Source of the DNA: Actinomycetaceae bacterium
Lineage (GTDB): Bacteria > Actinomycetota > Actinomycetes > Actinomycetales > Actinomycetaceae
Length of the DNA stretch: 64,000 nucleotides
Direction of reading: 5' to 3'
Assembly: GCA_030528145.1 (NCBI GenBank)
Contig: JAUMZK010000002.1
Location: 105,431 to 169,430, forward strand
A program made the translations under genes and the position numbers. The notes under the pieces are model-generated. The model was given only the letters and a program-made list of their open reading frames with translations. It ran no database searches and was not told where the DNA came from. Of the stretch, positions 54,199 through 63,484 are shown piece after piece (within the stretch, counting starts at the first letter, position 1; the number at the start of each line of letters is the position of its first letter).

Positions 54199-55566
54199 TC
54201 AGTCCCCGGCTTCGCCCTGGCGACCTACCAAATCTATATATTTGGTAGGAATTGCCGCTTCGCCCTCGGAAAGGCGCCAAGCCTGGTAAGGCAGTTCGTT
54301 GCGGGCGCTAACGTGATGAGCAGTAGCGGCGCGCAGAGCGTCTTCGCCAATATACGATTCGTCGATATCCCCATCTTTGACGTACTGCACTTGCAGTGAC
54401 CTGGCATTGTGGCGGGCAAATTCGGCTTCCGCGTCTGCTTGGGAGTCCGCAATTACCAACAATTCACTAGTAGCATACCCGTCCTGGTCACGGCTGCGTC
54501 CGGCAAACTTCATGCCGCCGACCGTCGACTTATTGAAAGATTTCTTTGCCACGTCACGCTTTAGTCCCTTTTCGTCGCTGCGTTCCACCAGCTTGTATAC
54601 CAGCGCAGCGGTAGGAATTCCGGAACCCGTAACTAGGAGCGTACCCACCCCATAGGAGTCCACGGGCGCGGCATTTAGCGCCGCAATCTGGTATTCGTCG
54701 AGGTCGGAAGTCACAGTAATCTTTGTGCTTTCCGCCCCCAAGGCGTCCAGTTGCCCACGCACAGTAAACGCCTGAGCTACCAGGTCCCCAGAATCTAAGC
54801 GGACAGCCCCCAGTTCGCCTCCGGCTGCGCGCGCTGCCGCCACCGCACGTGCGACGCCGCGCTTCACGTTATAGGTGTCCACCAGCAGCGTAGTATTGGG
54901 ACCCAAAGAGGCTATTTGGGCGGCAAATGCGTCCTCTTCGCTGTCGTGAATCAGCGTGAACGAATGCGCCGCCGTACCAATTGCCTTAATTCCGTAGCGT
55001 TTCGCGGCCTCCAGATCCGAAGTCCCCGCAAACCCGCCAATTACTGCCGCGCGCGCCGCCGAAACTGCCGCGCGTTCGTGAGTGCGTCGCGCCCCCATAT
55101 CCAGGCAAGGTCGGCCGTGGGCGGCAATGGTCATGCGCGAAGCCGCCGACGCTACCGCCGAATCGTAATTCAAAATAGACAACACCAGGGTTTCGAGGGC
55201 GACCGCCTCCGCAAAACTTGCTTCCACAGTCAGCAGTGGGGAACCGGAAAAGTAGCATTCACCCTCGCGATAGCCCCAAATATTGCCGGAGAATTTGAAA
55301 GAACGTAAAAAGTCCAAGCAGTCGTCAGAAACCACCTGGCGGTGGTGCAAAAAATCAATTTGTTGGGCAGAAAAGTGGAAGCGTTTCAGGGCCTCTAAAA
55401 TGCGACCAGTTCCTGCCACTACCCCAAAACGACGTTTCGCGGGTAACGTGCGACCAAAAAGTTCAAAAACGCTGCGCCGCTTGGCCACCCCTGTTTTCAA
55501 AGTCGCATCGATCATGGTCAGTTCGTACATATCTGTCAACAATGACGTTGAAAATGAAGCAGGCAT
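54199..55566 (-). CDS. pncB: Nicotinate phosphoribosyltransferase
   Basis: First step of the Preiss-Handler NAD salvage route: nicotinate + PRPP + ATP to nicotinate mononucleotide. Start at ATG 55566 (MPASFSTSLLTDMYELTMID), the family's standard N-terminus. About 455 residues. Motifs: VFELFGRTLPAKRRFGVVAG, ARRTHERAAV (with His/Arg), GTAAHSF near 215, VDTYNVKRG and AVRLDSGDL near 285. Divergent from clpS. Confidence 0.94.
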   Translation of the reverse strand: MPASFSTSLLTDMYELTMIDATLKTGVAKRRSVFELFGRTLPAKRRFGVVAGTGRILEALKRFHFSAQQIDFLHHRQVVSDDCLDFLRSFKFSGNIWGYREGECYFSGSPLLTVEASFAEAVALETLVLSILNYDSAVASAASRMTIAAHGRPCLDMGARRTHERAAVSAARAAVIGGFAGTSDLEAAKRYGIKAIGTAAHSFTLIHDSEEDAFAAQIASLGPNTTLLVDTYNVKRGVARAVAAARAAGGELGAVRLDSGDLVAQAFTVRGQLDALGAESTKITVTSDLDEYQIAALNAAPVDSYGVGTLLVTGSGIPTAALVYKLVERSDEKGLKRDVAKKSFNKSTVGGMKFAGRSRDQDGYATSELLVIADSQADAEAEFARHNARSLQVQYVKDGDIDESYIGEDALRAATAHHVSARNELPYQAWRLSEGEAAIPTKYIDLVGRQGEAGD

Positions 55567-55652
55567 ATAACCATCGTAACCGACCCCGTGGTAGCTGAAC
55601 ATATTTTTTCAAAAACCGTACAACGCGTGCAAATAGTCTCTAATGTAGAGTC

Positions 55653-55931
55653 ATGACGGAAACGCTTACAGCGCCCGCACTGCCAAAAAATAGTCACGGT
55701 AACTGGCAGACAGTGGTGTGGAATGACCCAATTAATTTGGGCTCATACGTGGTGAACGTGTTTTGTCGGCATTTCCGTATTTCTCGCACTGCCGCAGAGG
55801 CTCTTATGAAAAAAATTCACACACAAGGCAGTGCCGTAGTTTCCGAAGGACCGCGCGAACGCATGGAAGCGGACGTGGTGACCATGCACGGTTACGGGTT
55901 GCAGGCAACTTTGCGCGAAAGGAACGATTGA
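55653..55931 (+). CDS. clpS: ATP-dependent Clp protease adaptor ClpS
   Basis: N-end-rule adaptor that delivers substrates to ClpC/ClpA. 92 residues with the conserved VVWNDPINLGSYVVNVFCRH (the N-degron pocket, D-P-x-N) and HTQGSAVVSEGPRERMEA. First of a dense run: DUF2017 starts 2 bp after it. Confidence 0.94.
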   Translation: MTETLTAPALPKNSHGNWQTVVWNDPINLGSYVVNVFCRHFRISRTAAEALMKKIHTQGSAVVSEGPRERMEADVVTMHGYGLQATLRERND

Positions 55932-55933
55932 TA

Positions 55934-56542
55934 ATGCGCGCTTTCCGAGCCGTGGACGGGGGGTACAGCGCGTACGTATCGCCTTCGGAATGCGCTATCT
56001 TGTTGCAGGCAGTGACCGAAACTATTAACGCGTTGGATGCGCCCGCCACCTCAAGCGTATTTGCCTTATTGGCGGCTGAAGAAGAACCGCGCGACCGCCC
56101 GGTCAGTTTAGCCCTGACCCGTTTACTGCCGCCGCCTTCGACAAACGCGGAAGCTGCCGCTCAGTTGCGGGCACTTACCGAGGACGATTTACGACGGACG
56201 AAAACCGGGCGTTTGCAGTTGATACAGAAGGAATTGACGACACCTCGGGGTGCCGGTGGCTGCGTGTTCGTTCCCGAAGGTGAAGTGTGGACGTGGCTGT
56301 GCGGCATAAACGATGTAAGGCTGGCACTATCTGGGACTTTGGGGATTTTGGCGGACTGGGACCTTGACGATATTCAGGTGGCGGCGTCCTCGGCAATTGA
56401 ACCCAAAAAAACAGATCCTTCCGAGGCCGGGGTGAACGAATTTATTTCAGGAGTATTTTGGGCACTTGCCTGGTGGCAAGATTCACTGCTTAATAGCATG
56501 GAGTTAGCCGGCAAATGCCTTTACGCTGAAAGCGATGAATGA
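55934..56542 (+). CDS. DUF2017 family protein
   Basis: A 202-residue actinobacterial protein that regularly follows clpS. Begins [20 protein letters not shown]; the C-terminal part has [18 protein letters not shown] and a late [11 protein letters not shown]. No catalytic motif is apparent and its function is unknown. It overlaps murI by 8 bp. Confidence 0.85.
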   Translation: MRAFRAVDGGYSAYVSPSECAILLQAVTETINALDAPATSSVFALLAAEEEPRDRPVSLALTRLLPPPSTNAEAAAQLRALTEDDLRRTKTGRLQLIQKELTTPRGAGGCVFVPEGEVWTWLCGINDVRLALSGTLGILADWDLDDIQVAASSAIEPKKTDPSEAGVNEFISGVFWALAWWQDSLLNSMELAGKCLYAESDE

Positions 56543-57338
56543 TGCGCCTATTGGTATTTTCGACTCCGGTATTGGGGGGCTAACGGTTGCCCGCTCGGTA
56601 ATGGACCAGTTACCCGACGAATCCATCCGCTACATTGGGGACACTAAGAACACTCCGTATGGGGAAAAACCAATAGCGAAAGTGCGCCAGCTCGCCTTGG
56701 AAATTATGGATTATTTAGTCGAGGACGAAGGCGTCAAAATGCTGGTAATTGCGTGCAATACGGCTACGGCGGCAGTATTGCATGATGCTCGCGAACGATA
56801 CACTGCCAGCCGTCATATTCCGGTAGTTGAGGTTATTCAACCGGCAGCGCGCGCGGCTGTGCGCAGCAGTCGCAGTGGGAAAATTGGTGTGATTGGTACG
56901 CGCACTACGGTTAATTCGGGGGCGTATGCGGATGCGTTGGGTGCCGTTCCGGGGGTGGAATTGTTTTCGCAGGCGTGCCCGCGCTTTGTCGAATTTGCTG
57001 AAGCCGGTATTTCTACTGGTCCCAAGGTGTTGCAGGTGGCGCGCTCGTATTTGCGACCTTTGCAAGAAGCCGGTGTGGATACCCTCATTTTAGGGTGTAC
57101 CCACTACCCTTTATTGCAGGGCGTAATCAGTTACGTGATGGGTCCGAAAGTAAACTTAGTGTCGTCCTCGGACGAATGCGCCCGCGACGTGTACCGCGAA
57201 TTGGCGAAAAATGATTTGTTGCGTGCCCACGGTCAGAGGACGGAACACTATTTTTCGTCTACGGGTCCGGTGGAGCCTTTCCGCAATTTAGCTGCCAGAA
57301 TCCTTGGTCCAAAAGTTCCCGTCGTTCCGGAGGATTAA
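56535..57338 (+). CDS. murI: Glutamate racemase
   Basis: Makes D-glutamate for peptidoglycan. At 267 residues it has the normal length. Catalytic cysteines: [11 protein letters not shown] near 72 and [11 protein letters not shown] near 183; substrate contacts in [20 protein letters not shown] at the start and GDTKNTPYG. Linked by overlap to DUF2017 and 2 bp ahead of the MBL gene. Confidence 0.96.
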   Translation: MNDAPIGIFDSGIGGLTVARSVMDQLPDESIRYIGDTKNTPYGEKPIAKVRQLALEIMDYLVEDEGVKMLVIACNTATAAVLHDARERYTASRHIPVVEVIQPAARAAVRSSRSGKIGVIGTRTTVNSGAYADALGAVPGVELFSQACPRFVEFAEAGISTGPKVLQVARSYLRPLQEAGVDTLILGCTHYPLLQGVISYVMGPKVNLVSSSDECARDVYRELAKNDLLRAHGQRTEHYFSSTGPVEPFRNLAARILGPKVPVVPED

Positions 57339-57340
57339 TA

Positions 57341-58132
57341 ATGAAACTGACTATTTTGGGGGCGACAGGGTCGATGTCGGGTCCCTTAGGACCGGCTTCG
57401 TCGTACATGGTAGAGTCCGCCAACACGCGCCTGGTTTTGGATTTAGGACCGGGCAGTTTCGGCAGGCTGTGGGATTATGGTGCAGAGCGTTTAGACGCAT
57501 TGTTATTCAGTCATTTGCACGCCGACCACGTCAGTGACATTATTTCTTTACAGGTTTTCCGCAAGTGGCATCCGCGCCGTCAGTTTGTGCCGTTGCCGGT
57601 TTACGGACCGCCGGGTACTTTGCAACGTTTTGCCCAGATCGAGGGCGCTGCTGCTGGTACTACTTATGGGGACGAGTTTGTGTTTACCCCGTTCACTGTG
57701 GGCGGGCAATACCAGATCGGCGATTTTACGGTGAAAACTTGGCGAGCCAACCATAGCGCGGACGCGTATATTATGCGTCTTGAAACGCGGGTGGATGACC
57801 GGATGGTGTCGCTGTGTTATACGGGGGACACGGATGCGTGCCCACAGTTAGTTGAGGCTGCTGCAGATTGCGATTTTTTGTTGTCAGAGTGCGGTTTTAC
57901 CAGTTCCGACCAGGCGCGGGGAGTGCATTTGGATGGGCGGCGCGCCGCCGAAATGGCGGTTGCGGCACACGCCCGAAAACTGGTGTTGACGCATATTCAA
58001 CCGTGGACGGACCCGGCAGTTCCTGTGGCTGAAGCCGAAGACTATTTGGCTAATTACGAGGGCGACGCCCCGGCATTGTTGCGCGGTCAGGTGGCGGTGG
58101 CGAAAGCAGGACAGGTGTATCAGATCGCCTAA
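57341..58132 (+). CDS. MBL-fold metal-dependent hydrolase
   Basis: Metallo-beta-lactamase fold protein of the RNase Z / phosphodiesterase-like group, 263 residues. Metal motif FSHLHADHVSD near 63; later ligands in CYTGDTD (Asp) and LVLTHIQP (His). In actinobacteria it sits between murI and rph, as here. Substrate unknown; cyclic nucleotide or RNA ends are possible by family. Confidence 0.88.
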   Translation: MKLTILGATGSMSGPLGPASSYMVESANTRLVLDLGPGSFGRLWDYGAERLDALLFSHLHADHVSDIISLQVFRKWHPRRQFVPLPVYGPPGTLQRFAQIEGAAAGTTYGDEFVFTPFTVGGQYQIGDFTVKTWRANHSADAYIMRLETRVDDRMVSLCYTGDTDACPQLVEAAADCDFLLSECGFTSSDQARGVHLDGRRAAEMAVAAHARKLVLTHIQPWTDPAVPVAEAEDYLANYEGDAPALLRGQVAVAKAGQVYQIA

Positions 58133-58157
58133 AATGCGGTCTTGCCGTGTTTCGAAT

Positions 58158-58789
58158 TTATGCGGGTTTCAGCAGACGTGCTATTTCCGGTGCCAGAGCG
58201 CGGAAGGCTTTGCCCCGATGACTTATCGCGTTTTTTGTTCCGCCGTCAATTCTGCGGTGGTTTGCGTAAAACCGGTGGGAATAAAAATGGGGTCGTACCC
58301 AAAACCGCCACTGCCTGCGGGGGCAGTTGCCAGCCTTCCCACCATTTTGCCTTCGCGCACAATTTCGGTGCCATCTGGCATTACCAGGGCGGCAGCGGCA
58401 ACAAAAGCAGCACCACGATGGGCGGGCGCAATGTCGGAAAGTTGGGCTAACAACAGGTCCAAATTGGCTTTGTCGTCGCCGTGCCGACCCGCCCACCTGG
58501 CTGAAAAAATACCAGGACTTTGTCCCAACACGTCAACGCAAATGCCAGAATCGTCGGCTACTGCCGGCAAACCTGTAGCAGCGCACACGGTGTGGGCTTT
58601 AATCAGAGCGTTTTCGCGAAACGACAAACCGTCCTCGACTGGGTCGGGAATATCGAGGGCGACCGCGCTAATAACCATTTCGGGCTGAAAAAATGCGGAA
58701 TAATCTGCCAAAATGGCGCGTAGTTCAGTGAGCTTGTGGGTGTTATGAGTCGCCAATATTAACCGTGCGGTAGGCGGTATTTCTTTCAT
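58158..58789 (-). pseudogene. rdgB: XTP/dITP pyrophosphatase with a terminal frameshift
   Basis: House-cleaning nucleotidase (RdgB/HAM1). ATG 58789 gives ILATHNTHKLTELRAIL, ADDSGICVDVLG, FSARWAG and GGFGYDPIFIP, all family motifs. The frame then ends TTAELTAEQKTR-stop, but the +1 frame continues with the expected NAISHRGKAFRALAPEIARL to TAA/TGA at 58158. The break lies in a run of six A (58231-58236 as T): seven A would restore the gene. Homopolymer sequencing error, slippage, or a real loss of the last 20 residues (which include the SHR base-recognition motif) are all possible. Start overlaps rph. Confidence 0.85.
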
Positions 58790-59514
58790 TCCTGTTCCTC
58801 CAGTGCGGCGGCTTGGATACGCGCCAACTCGGCGCACCCCTTTTTGGCCAGACCCAAAAGTTCGTCTAATTCGTCCTTGCTGAAGGGTGCGGCTTCAGCA
58901 GTCCCTTGGATTTCCACAAATTTTCCTGCCCCAGTCATTACCACGTTCATGTCGGTCTGTGCGCGAACGTCCTCTTCATAAGGCAAATCCAAGCGCGGCT
59001 GCCCGTCAATGATGCCCACAGAAATTGCGGAAAGCGAATCCTTCAAAACTTCCCCGCGCACCAGGTTGCGCGCCTTAGCCCACCTGATTGCCTCCGCCAG
59101 CGCCACATAAGCGCCCGTTATTGCCGCAGTACGGGTACCACCGTCGGCTTGTAACACATCACAGTCCAACTGGATGGTGTTTTCGCCCAACGCCTTCAAG
59201 TTCACCACGGCCCGCAGCGAACGCCCTATTAGGCGGGAGATTTCGTGAGTACGCCCGCCAATGCGCCCGCGCACAGATTCACGTTGGCTGCGCGTAGAAG
59301 TGGCCCGTGGCAGCATGGAATACTCCGCAGTAACCCAGCCTTTCCCCTTGCCAGTCAGCCATTTTGGGACGCCTTCTGAAAAAGAAGCGACGCACAGTAC
59401 CGTGGTGTTGCCGAACCGAATCAGTACCGACCCTTCGCCCGCATCCAGCCAGTGTCGTTCAATAGTTACTTTGCGCAGTTCGTCCGCGCCACGTCCGTCA
59501 CTTCTTTTTGTCAT
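58786..59514 (-). CDS. rph: Ribonuclease PH
   Basis: 3'-5' phosphorolytic exoribonuclease that trims tRNA ends. About 242 residues from ATG 59514 ([20 protein letters not shown], the family start). Motifs: [36 protein letters not shown] and [19 protein letters not shown]. Overlaps rdgB by 4 bp (ATGA). The rph-rdgB order is standard. Confidence 0.96.
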   Translation of the reverse strand: MTKRSDGRGADELRKVTIERHWLDAGEGSVLIRFGNTTVLCVASFSEGVPKWLTGKGKGWVTAEYSMLPRATSTRSQRESVRGRIGGRTHEISRLIGRSLRAVVNLKALGENTIQLDCDVLQADGGTRTAAITGAYVALAEAIRWAKARNLVRGEVLKDSLSAISVGIIDGQPRLDLPYEEDVRAQTDMNVVMTGAGKFVEIQGTAEAAPFSKDELDELLGLAKKGCAELARIQAAALEEQE

Positions 59515-59565
59515 GCTTTCACAATACCGTCTACGGTGAAGTACCAAAAAAGTTATTGTGGAAAC

Positions 59566-60450
59566 ATGTTCCTTCCTCTTGCGCGTGGCGGTATTTTCGA
59601 GGACGCCTCCGGTCGCGAGCGTGCTTTTAGTAACGTTACGCCGGGGGCACGCTATTTTTGGGTTAGCGGAAAATCCGCAGAAATACGCGACCGTGCCCTA
59701 GCTTTTCACCCGCTTGCGGCAGTAGATCAAAGGGAGGGCGAAAGAGGCAGCATTGTTTATTTAGGACGCATGGGTGGGGTTGCCATTTATGCGCGCGCAG
59801 CTGCCAGCCCGGCAACTAATTTTGCCACGCTGAGGGCGGTTGGTGCGGACATACCCGGACCTCACGCCACTTGTTTCGTCAGGGCTATGGCGTTGCTGTA
59901 CTGGCATCGCGAAAGTCAGTTTTGTGCCCGTTGCGGCGGACAGACCGTGGCACAAAACGGTGGTTGGGAACGTCACTGCCTTTCCTGTACAAAGGTGGAA
60001 TATCCGCGTACCGATCCCGCAGTCATCGTCCTCGTCACAAATTTTGAGGACGAAGTTCTGCTGGCACACAATGTTTCGTGGCGCCACCCTTACGTGTCAG
60101 TCTTGGCGGGATATGTGGAAGCGGGGGAGTCCCCAGAACAAACCGCAGTGCGGGAAGTAAAAGAAGAAGTGGGGTTGGACATTACCGGGCTGAAATATTG
60201 GGGTTCGCAAGCCTGGCCCTACCCCCGGTCGTTAATGTTAGGTTTTACGGCCACCACTGCGCAAAGTGCCGCAGACTTGCGTTTGCAAAAGTCCGAAATA
60301 GGGTGGGCGAAATTTTATTCGCGTGCCGCGCTGGCACCCGCAGCCGCCACAGGAGAACTGGTTCTTCCCGGTAATGCCGCGATAGCGCGGTATATGTTAA
60401 TGGATTGGTATGGTAAGGAATTGCCGCCCAGCCCCAAGCAGTGGATTTAA
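59566..60450 (+). CDS. nudC: NAD+ diphosphatase NudC
   Basis: Nudix hydrolase cleaving NAD(H) and decapping NAD-RNA. 294 residues from ATG 59566. N-terminal domain, a zinc ribbon FCARCGGQ ... HCLSC near 120-145, Nudix box [20 protein letters not shown] with VGL near 185, and [14 protein letters not shown], the NAD-specific SQPWPFPxS motif with conservative changes. Divergent from rph; uvrD2 follows 27 bp later. Confidence 0.93.
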   Translation: MFLPLARGGIFEDASGRERAFSNVTPGARYFWVSGKSAEIRDRALAFHPLAAVDQREGERGSIVYLGRMGGVAIYARAAASPATNFATLRAVGADIPGPHATCFVRAMALLYWHRESQFCARCGGQTVAQNGGWERHCLSCTKVEYPRTDPAVIVLVTNFEDEVLLAHNVSWRHPYVSVLAGYVEAGESPEQTAVREVKEEVGLDITGLKYWGSQAWPYPRSLMLGFTATTAQSAADLRLQKSEIGWAKFYSRAALAPAAATGELVLPGNAAIARYMLMDWYGKELPPSPKQWI

Positions 60451-60477
60451 GCCCCCTGTCTACCACGGTAGGAGAAC

Positions 60478-62556
60478 ATGAACAAGTTTGCCGCAGAAAA
60501 GCTACTAGACGCCCTCGACCCCCAGCAACGCCAGGTGGCGGAACAGGTGCGCGGACCACTGGTGGTGCGGGCAGGCGCGGGGACGGGGAAAACGCGGGCA
60601 ATCACGTACAAGATTGCGTACGGAGTTGCCAGCGGCGCATATGACGTTCATGATGTTTTGGCGGTAACTTTCACTACTAGGGCGGCGCGCGAAATGGGGG
60701 TGCGCTTGCGCAGCTTGGGTGCGGCGGGGGTGCAGACGCGCACGTTCCACTCGGCGGCATTGCGGCAGTTGCGCTATTTCTGGCCGACTGCCGTGGGAGG
60801 AACGCCCCCGCAACTAGTAGAACACAAAGCGCCGTTGGTGGCTGCCGCCGCCACTCGTCTGGGGATTGCGACCGATCGCGCCAGCATCCGCGACCTGGCT
60901 GGGGAAATAGAATGGGCGAAAGTCAGTTTGATTCCGGTGGCAGATTACCCGAAACGGGTTCGCGATTTGGGGCGAGCCCTGCCCAACCAGATGACACCAG
61001 AACAGGTTGCCCAACTCTTGGCGGTCTACCAGGACGTGAAATCTGAACGGGCAGTAATAGATTTCGAGGACGTTTTGTTACTTACCGCCGGTATGATTGC
61101 GGAACGCCCCGACATTGCCCGGCAAATTCGCGCCCAATACCGCCATTTTGTGGTGGATGAATTTCAAGACGTGTCCCCGCTGCAATACGAACTTTTAAGC
61201 CAATGGCTCGGCGGACGCAATGACATTTGCGTGGTTGGCGACGCCTCCCAGACAATTTATTCCTTCACCGGGGCGTCCTCGAAATATTTGCGGGATTTTC
61301 CGCGTCATTTCGAGGGCGCCCGCGAAATCGAATTAGTTCGCAACTACCGCTCCAGTGCCCAAATAGTGTCCTTAGCGAACCATTTGGTACGGGGCATGCC
61401 AAAGGACGAAGCGGCAGGGGCGGTCACTTTGCAGGCAGTTCGTGCCCACGGTCAGGCCATAAATTTTGCCATTTACCCTGATGACGCCCAAGAAGCCACC
61501 GCCATCGTAAAACGTATTATCGAGTTGCGTGACCGGGGGGTACCGCTAAAAAATCAGGCCATTTTGTATCGGGTTAATTCTCAGTCCCGTAATTTCGAGG
61601 ACGCCTTGAACGATCGTGCCATCAGCTACCAGGTCCGCGGTGGGGAAAAATTTTTTGAGCGCCAAGAAGTACGCAAAATGATCGTCCTCGTGCGCGCAAA
61701 AGCCCGCACCCAACCCACCCAAGACGTGGCGGAGGCGGTAGCCGAATGTGCGGCGGAACTGGGGTGGACGTCCTCGGCGCCCCAAACCCAGGGGGCTTTG
61801 CGGGAAAAGTGGGAAGCCCTGGATGCGTTAGTGAATTTGGCGAAAGACCGGCGCGACGAAGGCGTTGATATTCAAACGCTAGCAACCGAACTGACCGACC
61901 GCGCCAGCGCGGGGCATGCCATTGAGGTTGACGCCGTGACCCTCAGTACCATACACGCGGCGAAGGGCTTAGAATGGGACGCCGTCTTTTTGGTCGGCAC
62001 CAGTGAAGGACTTTTGCCCATCGCGCAAGCAAAAACCAGAGCAGAAATATCCGAAGAACACCGGCTCGCATATGTGGGAGTTACGCGCGCCCAAAAATTT
62101 TTACACATCAGTTACGCCAAAGCACGCGCCGCTGACCGGCGTGCCAGTCGCAAAGTATCCAGATTTTTCGCCCCCATGTGGCCGGAACAAACCCGCACCA
62201 AAGTGACGGCAAAGGGCGTCCTCGGAAAACCCGGAAAACAGGGGGTGAGGAGTGCCCGGAGTGAACACCAAGAATTTTTGGACACCGCCACGCCCGCGCA
62301 AAAACAGACCTTCGAGCAATTGCGGCAATGGCGCAAAGAAGTATCGAAACTGGTGTCCAAACCGGCGTTCACCATCACCGCCGACGCGACCTTAAGCGAC
62401 ATTGCTATTGCCCGCCCACGCACCCTGCGGCAACTGTCCCTAATCCGGGGGATTGGGCGGGTGAAACTGGAAGAATATGGTCCAGCCATACTGGCAGTGT
62501 TGCGGGGCGACGACCCGGTGGGGACAGCCCGCGCACAGTTTTCTACGGATCAATAA
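60478..62556 (+). CDS. uvrD2: ATP-dependent DNA helicase UvrD2 (HRDC-containing)
   Basis: SF1A DNA helicase for repair, 692 residues. Walker A GAGTGKTRAITYKI near 33, VDEFQDVSPLQYE near 226, GDASQTIYSFTGA near 257, TIHAAKGLEWD near 491, and AYVGVTRAQKFLH near 525. An HRDC domain is at the C-terminus (about 595-675: QTFEQLRQWRKEVSKLVSKP). The four-cysteine motif of mycobacterial UvrD2 is not seen. Overlaps the convergent ThiF-like gene by 14 bp. Confidence 0.92.
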   Translation: MNKFAAEKLLDALDPQQRQVAEQVRGPLVVRAGAGTGKTRAITYKIAYGVASGAYDVHDVLAVTFTTRAAREMGVRLRSLGAAGVQTRTFHSAALRQLRYFWPTAVGGTPPQLVEHKAPLVAAAATRLGIATDRASIRDLAGEIEWAKVSLIPVADYPKRVRDLGRALPNQMTPEQVAQLLAVYQDVKSERAVIDFEDVLLLTAGMIAERPDIARQIRAQYRHFVVDEFQDVSPLQYELLSQWLGGRNDICVVGDASQTIYSFTGASSKYLRDFPRHFEGAREIELVRNYRSSAQIVSLANHLVRGMPKDEAAGAVTLQAVRAHGQAINFAIYPDDAQEATAIVKRIIELRDRGVPLKNQAILYRVNSQSRNFEDALNDRAISYQVRGGEKFFERQEVRKMIVLVRAKARTQPTQDVAEAVAECAAELGWTSSAPQTQGALREKWEALDALVNLAKDRRDEGVDIQTLATELTDRASAGHAIEVDAVTLSTIHAAKGLEWDAVFLVGTSEGLLPIAQAKTRAEISEEHRLAYVGVTRAQKFLHISYAKARAADRRASRKVSRFFAPMWPEQTRTKVTAKGVLGKPGKQGVRSARSEHQEFLDTATPAQKQTFEQLRQWRKEVSKLVSKPAFTITADATLSDIAIARPRTLRQLSLIRGIGRVKLEEYGPAILAVLRGDDPVGTARAQFSTDQ

Positions 62557-63484
62557 ACCCATGGCACCCACACCCAGGGTACAAGCCAAAACGCTGCATG
62601 GTCGGCACGGAACTTTGCGCTGACAACGACCACACAGAATTAGCGGTTTCTGGCGGTTTTCCAGCGCTCCAATCGCTGACCTGGCGGGCGACAAAAGCCG
62701 CAGCGTTTTGCAGTAGAATACTTTCTACTTGGTTTTCCCGACCATACAGCAAATGGGCGAGGGCGTCCGGCCAGTACGAGTTCAACGCGGTACGACGCAA
62801 ATTCACACACCTATAACACGCCGTCCTCCCAGGAATCACGAAAGGCCCCACGTCAACAGTCGTATCCGTAACGGTAACCAGCAAGTGAGGTATGTCCTCT
62901 GAAACCAACGACAGGCACGTCGCTGGATCGTTCGCAGGGGAATCCACCAAAACCACCAAATCGGTTTTCTTGCGCGACCTACCTGCCAAATGCGAGCCAG
63001 CCACTAACTGGCGGGACTGCCCCAACTCTGCCACCGAATACACGGGACCAACATCCGCCGGTCGCACCGGACGCGCATCCACAGGAACCGTACGCTCAAA
63101 CCCGGCGGAACGCAAATTCCGGAAAATCTGCATACCCAAAGGCGCTAGTCCCTGAACCCTAACGTGCTTCTCAGAGCGCGCCTTCACCTGATCCTTATGC
63201 CCACCCAGGCGTACCCACCAATCATAATCCGCATTACCTTCCCCAATGTCCTTCGCACTGCACGTCAACCCCGCATCAAACAGTAGCTTCCACAACTCCT
63301 CAAATTCCTGCCGAGCCATCCCCGTAAGATCCAAATACCCCGCAGGCGCCCTGCCCAACCGACACATGTAGTTGCGTTGCGGAATCGACAATTCGTCGAG
63401 GACGCAGCCCACAGGCGCACTTTGCCCCACCTGTATTTTTCCGTCACGCAAAGGAATGATTTGAAGTCCTGGTTTTAATCGCAT
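62543..63484 (-). CDS. ThiF/E1-like protein (TOMM leader-binding-like family)
   Basis: A 313-residue protein from ATG 63484 (MRLKPGLQIIPLRDGKIQVG); longer frames upstream run through repeats and are not coding. The family is widespread in actinobacteria beside uvrD2 and is annotated as cyclodehydratase-like because of an N-terminal winged-helix/peptide-binding region and an E1-like domain. The E1 glycine-rich nucleotide loop is not evident. A zinc site is likely: TACYRCVNLRR plus a late YPGCGCHGF. No function is established; see the finding on the island peptide. Confidence 0.75.
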   Translation of the reverse strand: MRLKPGLQIIPLRDGKIQVGQSAPVGCVLDELSIPQRNYMCRLGRAPAGYLDLTGMARQEFEELWKLLFDAGLTCSAKDIGEGNADYDWWVRLGGHKDQVKARSEKHVRVQGLAPLGMQIFRNLRSAGFERTVPVDARPVRPADVGPVYSVAELGQSRQLVAGSHLAGRSRKKTDLVVLVDSPANDPATCLSLVSEDIPHLLVTVTDTTVDVGPFVIPGRTACYRCVNLRRTALNSYWPDALAHLLYGRENQVESILLQNAAAFVARQVSDWSAGKPPETANSVWSLSAQSSVPTMQRFGLYPGCGCHGFIDP

